From an uncultured Acetatifactor sp. (GTDB taxonomy: Bacteria > Bacillota > Clostridia > Lachnospirales > Lachnospiraceae), in NCBI GenBank assembly GCA_910580225.1, contig CAJTXE010000029.1, positions 1-58,381 on the forward strand: a stretch of DNA of 58,381 nt, given 5' to 3'. A program made the translations under genes and the position numbers. Position 1 is the first letter of the stretch. Each line of letters begins with the position of its first letter. Below the pieces are notes generated by a model, which had not been told where the DNA came from, made no database searches, and saw only the letters and a program-made list of their open reading frames with translations. Positions 7,386 through 16,185 of the stretch are shown one piece after another.

Positions 7386-8048
7386 CTACAGCATTTCCTT
7401 CTCCGAGAAATCACCTATGGATACATTCAGGTTTCCATTCCGTGCACGTATTTCATCTATAAATTCTTTCGGCACTACGATATCGGAAAACCGCACATCA
7501 TATGTAAGTTCAAAAAGCGTCCCCATATTGGTCGTCTGGACCTTTCTCAGATAGGTGGCAGACGTATATTTTTCAAAAAGGTCGTCAAACAGACCCTCAT
7601 AGCTGAAATTCTCAGGTATCGTAATCCTCAGCTGCTTCTCATATCTGGAAGCCGCGCCGAAATTGAATCTGGTCAGGGCAAGTGTGAAGCCTGCCGCCAG
7701 CAGGAAAAACATCGCCGCAATCCCCACCAGCCCCATGCCCAGGGCAAGTCCGATGACCATGGCGGTAAAAATTGCCGCGATCTCCCTTGCCGTCCCCGGA
7801 ACGCTGCGGAACCGCACCAGCGTGAATGCCCCTGCCACCGCCACGCCGGTGCCCACGTTCCCGTTCACAAGCATGATGACAAGGCAGACCACCATGGGAA
7901 GCATGGCCAGAGCCAGCGCAAAGCTCGCGCTGTGCCTGCTCCTGTGCAAAAACACAAGCGCCGTTAGTACGCCTAAGGCCATGGCCGCAGCCATACAGAC
8001 CAGAAACACCGGGAGGGTAATCGGATTTGTCAAAACACTGTTCATCAT
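7386..8048 (-). CDS. DUF4956 integral membrane protein
   Basis: The protein has about 221 residues, counted from the tandem ATGs at 8043-8048 with AAAGGA upstream. Four or five hydrophobic helices occupy about residues 8-30, 40-60, 65-80 and 95-130. They include the family's conserved FTLVRFRSVPG and TAREIAAIF stretches between helices. A soluble C-terminal domain of about 80 residues follows (ITIPENFSYEG to SIGDFSEKEML), predicted to face the cytoplasm. DUF4956 genes characteristically accompany VTC-domain polyphosphate polymerase genes, as here (seven bases apart). A role as channel or partner of the VTC protein is an inference; no function is established by the sequence. Confidence 0.87.
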   Translation of the reverse strand: MMNSVLTNPITLPVFLVCMAAAMALGVLTALVFLHRSRHSASFALALAMLPMVVCLVIMLVNGNVGTGVAVAGAFTLVRFRSVPGTAREIAAIFTAMVIGLALGMGLVGIAAMFFLLAAGFTLALTRFNFGAASRYEKQLRITIPENFSYEGLFDDLFEKYTSATYLRKVQTTNMGTLFELTYDVRFSDIVVPKEFIDEIRARNGNLNVSIGDFSEKEML

Positions 8049-8055
8049 AAGTTTT

Positions 8056-8766
8056 TCATCCTTTCTGAAATTGTCTGGCGGCGATGTGCCGCCTGTAACA
8101 GGTTCCATATTTTGAAAAGGATAATGGGTATATCCTGTTCTCACTCAATACATGAGCCAGCCAGAGCGGGGCTGCCTGCAGGACCTTAACCTCCATGACA
8201 ATCCCGCCATCCGGGAGCACCGGCTTTCCCCTGTCACCAGCACACAGATCCAGCGCATCCCCTCGCCAGCGGATGTTCCTGTCAAAAGTGATGCGCAGCT
8301 CCGGCTCTTCCCTGCCTGCAAGCGCCATGCGGTCATACCCGATAAAGACTTTCGGCTGCGGATGATATCTGTCAAAAAAGCACCTGATTTCCTGTTGGAT
8401 TTCCCGGTCTTCATCCAGCCTGCGACCTTCCGTGATGAACGCCTGTATGTCATCCGGGCAGGCTGCAACCCGCCTCTTGCACACCACCCCATCGTACTTT
8501 TTCTTAATCTCCGCATAAATGACGCCCTCTCTGTCCGGTACCCCATAGCTGCGCAGGCGGAACTTCTCTTTGTACACCGGCTTCGCCATGGAAGCCCGCA
8601 CCAGTTCAAAGGACTGTGTATCATAATAGATATTGCAGATGGTATACTGCCCGTATTCATCTTCCCGCATCTCCCGCCCCAGTTCCGGCAGAATGCGGCC
8701 GTACTGCTCCGGTGTCAGAAGATACTTTTTCTCATATCTCTTAAATGTATGCTGTGTCCCTTTCAT
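8056..8766 (-). CDS. VTC-domain polyphosphate polymerase-like protein
   Basis: The protein has 236 residues from the second in-frame ATG (AAGGAG six bases upstream). It is a complete VTC catalytic fold, a tunnel enzyme that polymerises phosphate from nucleoside triphosphate in the yeast Vtc4 complex. The motif order is as in the family: KRYEKKYLLT, IYYDT, KFRLRSYG, EIKKKYDGVVCKRR, FIGYDRMA, RITFDRNIRWRG, VMEVKV and SFSKYGTCYRRH. The basic and acidic residues for phosphate and metal binding (KKY, RLR, KRR, EVK, SKY) are all visible. No SPX domain or membrane helix is fused; DUF4956 next door may supply the membrane part. In bacteria the true polymer product is often unproven. Confidence 0.9.
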   Translation of the reverse strand: MKGTQHTFKRYEKKYLLTPEQYGRILPELGREMREDEYGQYTICNIYYDTQSFELVRASMAKPVYKEKFRLRSYGVPDREGVIYAEIKKKYDGVVCKRRVAACPDDIQAFITEGRRLDEDREIQQEIRCFFDRYHPQPKVFIGYDRMALAGREEPELRITFDRNIRWRGDALDLCAGDRGKPVLPDGGIVMEVKVLQAAPLWLAHVLSENRIYPLSFSKYGTCYRRHIAARQFQKG

Positions 8767-8784
8767 GCTCATCTCCTTCCTGAT

Positions 8785-10050
8785 TCATGAAACCGGAAAA
8801 CTTTCTTCTGTCAGACCGTCAAGCGCCTCCTCAAGGTACCTGATCCGCTCCCGTATAAACCCGGCAATGCCATTCCTGTTATCTGCCAGAAACTGCTGTT
8901 CAAACTCCTGATATGAATAAAATTTTGTCTGATCCTGTTCCACAAAGGTCTGTATTTCTTCTTTCAATGAATCAAGCCGCTCTGCGGAAACCTCTTTCAG
9001 CCACTCTGTCAAAATACCGCAGTATTCCAGATATTCCTGATAGTACTCCGGGACGGATAACAGCTTCATGACCAGCGGACGCTCCTCCAGAACCGCACGC
9101 CCCGTGATCGGAGTCGATATATCCTGCTTTGCCCCGTCACTTGGCCGGTAAAAAGGTCCTGTCTGCAAAAAGCCTTCATTCATGTCCCATGGCAGCATAT
9201 GGAACCGTCCATTATCCATGTACAGGTAATAATTGTGGCAGAACTGCCCTGCATAATCGTCCCAGTTGTGCAGCACGGCATTCCCTGCGAAATACCGGAG
9301 CACAGAATCCACATCCAGGATGGATTCTATCTCACCCTTTTCACCGGTCTCCATTTCATCCAATATCCGGATCAATTTCTGAATGTCACTTTTATCCTGA
9401 CTACTGCCTTTCTTTTGCTCCATCAGATCCAGATCCGTATCCGCTTCCAGCGTTGCGCCTTCCCCAGCCTTATACAGGCTTCCTTTATGGCCGCCGAATG
9501 TCCTGTCCAGGTAACTATTGTCCACCGCCTCCACACCCACATATAACCCATGCGGCTTTCCGTTGACATATAAATTGAAAAATGCTACATAGGGGACTTC
9601 CATCCCAAGCTGACGGAACGCTTCATATCCCAGGTATTCCCGCAGAAAGGAGGGGTCATCATTGCCGTTATTCAGCACCATTTCATCCAGGCCAAGAAAT
9701 GTCTGACCATCCACATACTCATCAAACTTTATGCGGAAAGGCAGCCTGTCCGAGTGGCGCCACCCTGCCGCCCGCAGGGAAGAATTCCCCCTTGTACGGA
9801 ACCCTGCGTTTTCTATTTCACTTCCGTCAATCGACACATCCGCAGTATAATATTCTTTTTCCTCTGGACTGTCCAATACCGCCTGCCAGTCTTTTTCATC
9901 CAGTTCCACATAAATATCATGCACCTGCGCCTGTGTAAAAAATTCCACATAAGAAGCTGCTTCCTCCTGATTGGAAACATCATTTGCACATCCGCTTAAA
10001 ACGAACAACATTACGGCTGCAAGAACAGCCACTCCTCTCTTAAAGCGCAT
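8785..10050 (-). CDS. CotH kinase-family lipoprotein
   Basis: The protein has 421 residues from the ATG with GGAGG upstream; the frame extends further without support. Lipobox VLSGC places the acylated Cys at about residue 21. The CotH kinase domain shows FRTRGNSS, DEMVLNNGNDDPSFLREYLG, LYVNGKPHGLYVGVEAVD, GSLYKAG, HNWDDYAGQFCHNYYLY and MLPWDMNEGF. CotH proteins are atypical secreted protein kinases (spore-coat CotH phosphorylates CotB/CotG in Bacillus). A non-sporulation surface target is likely here given the lipoprotein anchor. The gene precedes VTC by 18 bases in the envelope operon. A surface kinase beside polyphosphate and glycan enzymes suggests phosphate decoration of a wall component. 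Confidence 0.88.
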   Translation of the reverse strand: MRFKRGVAVLAAVMLFVLSGCANDVSNQEEAASYVEFFTQAQVHDIYVELDEKDWQAVLDSPEEKEYYTADVSIDGSEIENAGFRTRGNSSLRAAGWRHSDRLPFRIKFDEYVDGQTFLGLDEMVLNNGNDDPSFLREYLGYEAFRQLGMEVPYVAFFNLYVNGKPHGLYVGVEAVDNSYLDRTFGGHKGSLYKAGEGATLEADTDLDLMEQKKGSSQDKSDIQKLIRILDEMETGEKGEIESILDVDSVLRYFAGNAVLHNWDDYAGQFCHNYYLYMDNGRFHMLPWDMNEGFLQTGPFYRPSDGAKQDISTPITGRAVLEERPLVMKLLSVPEYYQEYLEYCGILTEWLKEVSAERLDSLKEEIQTFVEQDQTKFYSYQEFEQQFLADNRNGIAGFIRERIRYLEEALDGLTEESFPVS

Positions 10051-10148
10051 TCCCTTACCTCCGCATATCACCAGCTTGTCCCCTTCTCCTCCCATAATAC
10101 AATAGGATCCACACTTCACCAAAACTCTATTGTCATGAACAATGTTCT

Positions 10149-10511
10149 TCATGCCCTGCGGAAACCTCTTATCGGGAAAAGATGCGCTGCGATTCCCAAA
10201 AACAGCATTGCTCCACCCGCATACATGAGATGCTGCTGGTAGTCTGAAGCTGTGCCTGCAATCTCAAAAATTCCCCTGAGCATGCTGCTGACTGTGACTG
10301 CCGCCACCCCCGAATTGTACAGATTCACTGTGAACCTTCCCGGTCTGCGGATTTTCGAAAAGCGCCAGAAAACGATCCCCGGCAGGACACCGAGAAGAAA
10401 CGGCCATGCAAACAGCCAGGTCATATAGGGAGAGCGGATTCCATGGGAAAACCGGTCATAAATCATATAAAATACCAGACAGAACACCGATACCCCAAAA
10501 TAAACCATCAT
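10149..10511 (-). CDS. Small four-helix membrane protein, unknown
   Basis: The protein has about 120 residues from the ATG preceded by AGGAAGGG. A TTG at 10568 overlapping the previous gene is an alternative that adds 19 residues. Four hydrophobic stretches are visible: VYFGVSVFCLVFYMIYD, WLFAWPFLLGVLPGIVFW, VAAVTVSSMLRGIFEIA and YAGGAMLFLGIAAHLF. I do not recognise the family. It lies between the phosphodiester glycosidase and CotH genes in the same array, so it is probably a membrane partner of one of them. Confidence 0.7.
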   Translation of the reverse strand: MMVYFGVSVFCLVFYMIYDRFSHGIRSPYMTWLFAWPFLLGVLPGIVFWRFSKIRRPGRFTVNLYNSGVAAVTVSSMLRGIFEIAGTASDYQQHLMYAGGAMLFLGIAAHLFPIRGFRRA

Positions 10512-10548
10512 ACCCTTCCTGGCCCCCGGCCTTCCTGTTTTACGCTGC

Positions 10549-11649
10549 CTATTCTCCAATGTAGACAATGTCGCTTACTCTCCTTTCCCCAACGCCCCAG
10601 CCGCTGGTAGGGACATTTATGATTTCTCCCATGAACCACATGGTGGACGAACCGCCCCCGTCAAGATTGTATGCCGTTTCACATCCAAGCCCCTGCATCA
10701 CCTCTGCCAGTTCAAACAATGTCAGCCCTGCGCTTTCCGTTGTCCTGCCATCCGAAACCAGGAGGATATAATGGAGCGGTTCCACCATCCCGATCGCCGT
10801 CCGGGGATTGCTCTGCATGGCCTGCCCTACTTCGCTGTCCTCCCCTACAGCGATCTCACCTTCCCTAAGCAGCCCCGGGCCAAAGGAAAAGACCTGCTGT
10901 GCTCCATTCTCTACCAGTTCTCCGGCATCTGCCTCCGCTTCATAAGCAATTTCAAATCGTCCATCTCCATATATCACAAGGATTTCATTATCAGACCCGC
11001 TTCTTGTCGTATCCCGGTAGATGTAACCATTCCGCACAACAAAACCGCTGTCACGGAAACCATAATAATCCCCGTTCACTGCCAATATGGCATTGTTATC
11101 CTCCGCCATAGCAGATGTTGTCTCCTTGATATTCCGCCCAAAAACACCTCCTGCAAGCCCTGTCCGCAGGCAGGAGACATCACTGACTGTCACATCCGCA
11201 ATATAGATCTGCGTATCATGCTCACACATGGTTGTAATGCTAATGGAGAAACTGCTGCTTTCATAGCTGCTATCCGTGATCACAGGCTCCATTTCAGAAG
11301 TGCTCTCCCCCTACACCAATGTTTCTGACTGTAATCCGTCTGGCGGGGTTTCTTCTGATGGTATTTCTTCTGACGGAGTTTCTTCCTGCAAAGTTCCATT
11401 TCCCGGGGAAAGTTCATCCTGCACATTCTGCCCATTTCCGATATTTTCCGCCTCTTCCAAATCTTCCATACCATCCAGCTCTCCCGTACCAGCCACATCC
11501 ATTCTCTTCCCCATTTCCCCCATATAAACCAGGTCACGGGGTATCACGAACGCATCCAGAAGCGTAAACGCAGCATATCCTGTAAGCAGCACGCCATAAA
11601 TGCACGCCCACAGATATGGATATTTCCTCTTATGACATTTCTTTCCCAA
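10549..11649 (-). pseudogene. Phosphodiester glycosidase (NAGPA-like), split by an in-frame TAG
   Basis: A TTG start at 11649 (AGGAGG eight bases upstream) opens a protein with a basic N terminus KCHKRKYPYLW, a membrane helix (about 12-30) and an acidic Ser/Glu/Pro linker. It stops at TAG 11311-11313. The same frame continues to EPVITDSSYE and a full phosphodiester glycosidase domain ending DIVYIGE at 10549. That domain contains AILAVNGDYYG, NPRTAIGM, ILLVSDGR and NLDGGGSSTMWFMG. Without the stop it would be one membrane-anchored enzyme of about 365 residues acting on GlcNAc-phosphodiesters outside the cell. The downstream part may still be made from the ATG at 11292 but would lack an export signal. 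TAG is a normal stop for neighbouring genes. Confidence 0.83.
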
Positions 11650-12721
11650 AGCACCCACCTCCTGCAAAAACCCAGTTCTTTTGTATGCGGAAACTGATAA
11701 AAAACAGGACGGTATCCACAATCACTTTTGCCAAAAGAACCGGAACCTGAAACAATGCCAGAAGCGAAACCAGCCCGGCGCTGGCAAGCATCTGTCCCAG
11801 AAAAAGCAGCATGTAACGGAATGCTTCCTGTCCCGCCGGCTCCCTGCTGCCGAAGCTGTAATACCGGTTCAACAGGAAATTAAATATTCCGGAACCGGTT
11901 CTTGCAACAGCCGTCGCAAGAAAAACCGTTTTCGTCTGCGAAAAAGCAAAAAAGGGCAGCAACAGACAGAACAACAGATAATCCACTGCGGCCCCTGCCA
12001 AAGAAGAAAATGCAAACTTCAGGAACCGCCCATAAATCCGTATGGAGTCTGCTATCGGACGGAAATGGGAATTCTGATTCCTTTCATCATAAACCGTTTC
12101 TATTTCCACAAACCGGACCTTGCACCTTCGCACGGCATCCATCAGAAAATTCATCTCATATTCATATCGGTTGCCCTCGACAGACAGCGCCAGTCCCACA
12201 AGCCCTGCCGGGATTCCCCGAAGCCCCGTCTGGGTATCCGGGCAATCAATCCCGTTTACCAGCCGGAAAAAAACGGAGGTGACACGGTTGCCAAACCGGC
12301 TGCGCCATGGCACGGCTTTTCCGGGACCGCTAAAATCCCTTACACCCAAAACCATGGACTCGGGATGCTGCACAAGCGCCTCGGCCACATGCAGGATATC
12401 CTTTGCAAGATGCTGCCCGTCCCCATCTGCCGTAATGTATCCGCTCCTGCACCCACATCGGAACGCTGCCGCCTTAAGCGCTGTTTTGATTGCCGTCCCT
12501 TTCCCGAGGTTTTCCCTATGATGCTCCACAATACAGCCAAACGCCTCTGCCTGCCTGAAAACATTCCCGCATTCCGGGGTGCTGCCGTCATCCACCACAA
12601 CAATCCACAAAAATCCCATTTCAAACAGCTCCTGAAGCAGAAGCAGCAGTTTTTCATCCGGATTTAAGGAAGGAATCAGAATTACCACATCCAGAGGATT
12701 CACCTTCATCACCTCACCCAT
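11630..12721 (-). CDS. Glycosyltransferase family 2 fused to a GtrA membrane domain
   Basis: This is a 363-residue protein. Residues 1-225 form a dolichol-phosphate-mannose-synthase-like GT2 domain, with ILIPSLNPD, VVVDDGSTPE, RENLGKGTAIK, TADGDGQH and DTQTGLRGIP. Residues about 235-360 form a four-helix GtrA/DPMS domain (KFAFSSLAGAAVDYLLF to FRIQKNWVF). Such fusions make or flip polyprenyl-phosphate sugars used to decorate extracellular polymers or proteins. The stop overlaps the start of the phosphodiester glycosidase gene by 20 bases, suggesting coupled production. The ATG at 12721 or at 12709 could be the start. The donor sugar cannot be inferred. Confidence 0.9.
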   Translation of the reverse strand: MGEVMKVNPLDVVILIPSLNPDEKLLLLLQELFEMGFLWIVVVDDGSTPECGNVFRQAEAFGCIVEHHRENLGKGTAIKTALKAAAFRCGCRSGYITADGDGQHLAKDILHVAEALVQHPESMVLGVRDFSGPGKAVPWRSRFGNRVTSVFFRLVNGIDCPDTQTGLRGIPAGLVGLALSVEGNRYEYEMNFLMDAVRRCKVRFVEIETVYDERNQNSHFRPIADSIRIYGRFLKFAFSSLAGAAVDYLLFCLLLPFFAFSQTKTVFLATAVARTGSGIFNFLLNRYYSFGSREPAGQEAFRYMLLFLGQMLASAGLVSLLALFQVPVLLAKVIVDTVLFFISFRIQKNWVFAGGGCFGKEMS

Positions 12722-12751
12722 AACGCAAAATGCCCTCCGTTATCTTTTCTG

Positions 12752-15088
12752 TCATATAAGCGCCTTTACCTTGCGCATCATGATTTTCCTGTGCCATTTC
12801 AGTGTTCCATATACCGCCTCTGCCAGATGCAGATATGTCTTCCTTACACACTCCTCTTTCTCAGGCATCGGAGGAACGGAGCCATATGCCGCCTCACAGA
12901 CAATCTTCTGCATTTGGGCTATCTCCTCCCGGTCCACTCCTGTCAGCCCTGCCAGCTTTTCCGCAAAGTCTTCCTCCATACCGTCATACCCTTCCATAAT
13001 ACCCGCCAGGCGGAGAATCTGCAGTACTCTGGAAAACACTTTCCGGCACCCCATTTCCTCCATCTTTCTCAGCCTCCTGAGCCTGCGATAATCCAGGAAA
13101 AGGGGCACCAGACACAGGGAATAGACAACACATGTCCCCAATACATAAAACCATCTTTCATGTTCTTCATAGTCAATCTCAAAATCAAAGGTGAAACCCT
13201 CATCCTGCCCTTCATTCCCCTGTCCGCTCTTTACGCGGAGTAACGGAATACCCGGCCTGTCCATGCTCCAGTTCCGTTCCCTCATGATCCGGCCCAGCAC
13301 GGAGCGGTCAAATCCCGGATAAGACGCCACGCTGCCCCCATCCGAAGCCGGCGTCACCTCCACAGGTGTCCAGCCATAATCCTCCAGAAAGATTTCCACC
13401 CATGCATGGGCCGACTCGTCCGTGGCCACCGCTTTCCATGTGCTATCCTCCTGAACCTCAAAATCAGAAGGGGCCAACATGTAACCCGTTGCGTACCGGG
13501 CCGGAATCCCATATAAGCGGTACATTAAAGTTGCCGTTACCGCAAAATGTTCGCAATACCCTCTGCCGCCCTCAAACAGAAAATATTCCACAATATCCTC
13601 ATTCATCGGCGCCCATCCCGGCGTCAGGGTATAGGAAGCATTGCTGTGGAGAGTGTAAAGGATAAAGGCCGTGATCTCATCCAATGTCTTCTGCGGATTT
13701 TCCTGGCACAACTTCGTCAAACGGGGCAGAAGAGCTTCAGGAACCTGTGTATACGCGGTCTGTATTTCCTCCACATATGCATTCTGCAGCCTCCTGTACC
13801 AGTCTCTTTGCTCCTCAAACGCCTCTGAAACATTCTCCCAGTCAATCATCATATCCTTCTGCTCATAATACCGGTAAACATATCCTTCCCGCTGGCTGCC
13901 GTATCCGTAATAATCATCATAATTATACCAGCTGTTGCTCCGCTGGCTGTAATACGGGACGTAAGCGTTGCCGTATACTCCGTTACAATGCCTTATAGTC
14001 AGAGTGACAGTTTCCGGAAGTTCATCCTCATTCCCCTGCATACTGCCGTTCATCACAAAGTACATCCCATAGTACCTGTTGGCAATGGAAATCTCATTAT
14101 CCTGCCAGTCCGGCCTTGCCATGATATTTGCAAACAATGCCTCGTCACTGGAGCGGATCCAGTCGCCGCCCGTGTACTCGCCCCCGCCAAAACCGCGTAA
14201 ATAGAGCGTCTCCGAAGGTTCCGCTGTAGTCACAAGTTCCAGATGGGCCGTTCCCGTCCGGTAGTTGTTCCCCCTGCCAATCTTCCCACCTGTCACAAGT
14301 TCATCCGCCTTTCCCGACAGGCGGCTCATTGTCCGGTATGCCTCCCCTTCCGCATCATACACAAAGCCATAGAGTTCCTCTGTATGTGCAGCAACAAGCG
14401 GAAATACGGCCAGGAAAACGGCCACCAGTATCAGCCCTGTCGTAATGCTGCTTTTGCCGGACAGGTTGCGCTTTCCACGGAATACCCCTCTCTTATGCAC
14501 CAGCTCCGCTATCTTCATCGCCCAGAACGCCGCCTGAAATAAAGCCACCAGCAGAATCTCCCCCACCCCTGCCCTGACTCCCCAGAGCGGCGACAACAAG
14601 AGCAGTCCCGTTGTCAGCAGATACAGTACCAAATGGCTCTTTATCAGGAGCTCAGACACTGCCATAATAAAAGAAACTACAACCGTGAGCAGTATTGCCG
14701 TTTCCATGACGGACATCGGCTCCGTATCACCTCCATCTGTGATACATTCCACGATATGTGCCGCCTGCTCCCTGAATGTGTCCCCTATGAGGAATACAGC
14801 CGTCTGGCAGATCACTACGGATACAAGGGCAAGCAGGAGGAAAGCTTTCTTTCTGCCATAACATGTGTACCAGATCACTCCGCAAAGCACTGCCGCTATC
14901 ACATAAACCACCCAGCCTGAAAAGGAAACCCCTTCCAGTGAATGAAGGAATGACATGGTTCCGCATACTCCTGCATATAGAAACAGAAGTGCGGCCAGAG
15001 GACGCTTTTTCTCCCCTGTCTCTTCGGAACCGCTCCTTATCCTGATCCCATTTCCCATAGCCGCACCTCCGTTCCCGCCTTCACTCAA
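12752..15088 (-). CDS. TgpA-like membrane transglutaminase/protease, copy 1
   Basis: This is a 778-residue protein. About seven N-terminal helices (roughly 30-235) are followed by a long extracytoplasmic region and a transglutaminase-like core. GRGYCEHF places the catalytic Cys near residue 512. SAHAWVEIF gives the His near 560, and GWTPVEVTP has Glu where many relatives have Asp. Another helix near 660 and a cytoplasmic alpha-helical tail end the protein. TgpA/DUF3488-type proteins usually sit with DUF58 and MoxR proteins, as here with four-base ATGA overlaps. The protein probably crosslinks or cleaves surface proteins under MoxR-assisted assembly. Confidence 0.88.
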   Translation of the reverse strand: MSEGGNGGAAMGNGIRIRSGSEETGEKKRPLAALLFLYAGVCGTMSFLHSLEGVSFSGWVVYVIAAVLCGVIWYTCYGRKKAFLLLALVSVVICQTAVFLIGDTFREQAAHIVECITDGGDTEPMSVMETAILLTVVVSFIMAVSELLIKSHLVLYLLTTGLLLLSPLWGVRAGVGEILLVALFQAAFWAMKIAELVHKRGVFRGKRNLSGKSSITTGLILVAVFLAVFPLVAAHTEELYGFVYDAEGEAYRTMSRLSGKADELVTGGKIGRGNNYRTGTAHLELVTTAEPSETLYLRGFGGGEYTGGDWIRSSDEALFANIMARPDWQDNEISIANRYYGMYFVMNGSMQGNEDELPETVTLTIRHCNGVYGNAYVPYYSQRSNSWYNYDDYYGYGSQREGYVYRYYEQKDMMIDWENVSEAFEEQRDWYRRLQNAYVEEIQTAYTQVPEALLPRLTKLCQENPQKTLDEITAFILYTLHSNASYTLTPGWAPMNEDIVEYFLFEGGRGYCEHFAVTATLMYRLYGIPARYATGYMLAPSDFEVQEDSTWKAVATDESAHAWVEIFLEDYGWTPVEVTPASDGGSVASYPGFDRSVLGRIMRERNWSMDRPGIPLLRVKSGQGNEGQDEGFTFDFEIDYEEHERWFYVLGTCVVYSLCLVPLFLDYRRLRRLRKMEEMGCRKVFSRVLQILRLAGIMEGYDGMEEDFAEKLAGLTGVDREEIAQMQKIVCEAAYGSVPPMPEKEECVRKTYLHLAEAVYGTLKWHRKIMMRKVKALI

Positions 15089-16185
15089 ATGACATAATTC
15101 CCCCAGGCGATCTGTTCCTCTATCTTTTCCTTAGAAAACCGGAAAATAAGCGTTTCATTCCAGTACCAGCACAGATCTGCTCCCAGCCTGAAAGCGCTGC
15201 CCTGTGCCATAAAACGTCTTTCCAGCTCCGCCTTTTCCTGCGCATCCGCAGCCTCCTGTCCATCAATCCTGTAAAGCTTAAGCAGCATGTCACGGCACTG
15301 CCCTTCACTCACAACCCCTGTATCCGCAAGGCATTTCCGATGCCCGTCGTACCAGTGTACCCGAACCGCGGCAGCCCTTTTTAAGAGCCCCAGCACCAGT
15401 GCCGATACCAGTTCATAAAATGCATCCGTTTCTGATTCTCTTGCTTCCCCAAGACCTGCCACATCCAGAAGCAGCTCTGTTGCAAAATCCTGTTCCTTCT
15501 CGTATTCCTTCACCACAAGCAGTCCTGTTCTTGCGCTCTGATTCCAATGGATATAGCGGTTGGAATCTTCCCTGCGGTATTCCCTGAGCTGCCTGATCTC
15601 ACTGTGGGCATCCACCCCCTGTCCCGCCACCAGCCCCTGTGACCGGTTGTTTTCCCGGTAGGAAAAGGAAGGCAGTTCTATATGAAGTCCCCTCTCTTTG
15701 GGGAAGACAGCCACCTCTATTTCTTCATTCACTTTCCTCCGCACGGAAAACAGGGACAGATAATCATATGCATACAGATCGTCCATTTTCAGGTACATTC
15801 TTCCGCAGCAACAGCCGGATATCTCAAAATGCAGAATAGATTTCCCCCTGTCACAACTGCCATAGATTATTTTTGTTTTTCTCCGGAATATCCCCTTTCC
15901 GTTGGAACCATACCTATACCGGAGCCTTACCCCAAAGCGGCTGACAGGCAGCTTCCCTCTATTTATCACCCTGACGCCGCACGCAAGCTGCCCCCCTTTT
16001 TCCACGCAGTCACTGTGGCGGAGCGCTTCTATGGAAAGGTTTTTCCTGAAATAAAGGGACAGGAAAAACGAGGCCACAAAATAGACGACTTCCATGACAG
16101 AGAGGACCATCAGCGGCAGATACCGGTATACGCCCGCCAGATAAAAGGTAAGCACGGCAAGAAGAATAAACAGGAATCTTCTCAT
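15085..16185 (-). CDS. DUF58 protein, copy 1
   Basis: The protein has 366 residues. Two N-terminal helices (about 5-45) anchor a domain ending in the DUF58 block: HSEIRQLREYRREDSNRYIH, WNQSARTGLLVVKEYEKEQD and ELLLDVAG. This is a vWA-like fold with a partial metal-ion-dependent adhesion site. DUF58 proteins act with MoxR ATPases in assembling or inserting metal cofactors or maturing neighbouring membrane proteins. The start and stop codons overlap the flanking MoxR and TgpA genes, so the three are made from one message. Confidence 0.87.
   Translation of the reverse strand: MRRFLFILLAVLTFYLAGVYRYLPLMVLSVMEVVYFVASFFLSLYFRKNLSIEALRHSDCVEKGGQLACGVRVINRGKLPVSRFGVRLRYRYGSNGKGIFRRKTKIIYGSCDRGKSILHFEISGCCCGRMYLKMDDLYAYDYLSLFSVRRKVNEEIEVAVFPKERGLHIELPSFSYRENNRSQGLVAGQGVDAHSEIRQLREYRREDSNRYIHWNQSARTGLLVVKEYEKEQDFATELLLDVAGLGEARESETDAFYELVSALVLGLLKRAAAVRVHWYDGHRKCLADTGVVSEGQCRDMLLKLYRIDGQEAADAQEKAELERRFMAQGSAFRLGADLCWYWNETLIFRFSKEKIEEQIAWGNYVI

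Noticed and set aside
11311..11313. TAG recoding (a sense meaning for amber) in this genome
   Set aside because: Neighbouring genes such as the flavodoxin ending at 25759 use TAG as a normal stop at the family-typical end, so general recoding is not supported.
11681..12667. Long plus-strand open frame opposite the GT2-GtrA gene
   Set aside because: The minus-strand gene has full domain support; the plus-strand product is low-complexity basic sequence without a family.
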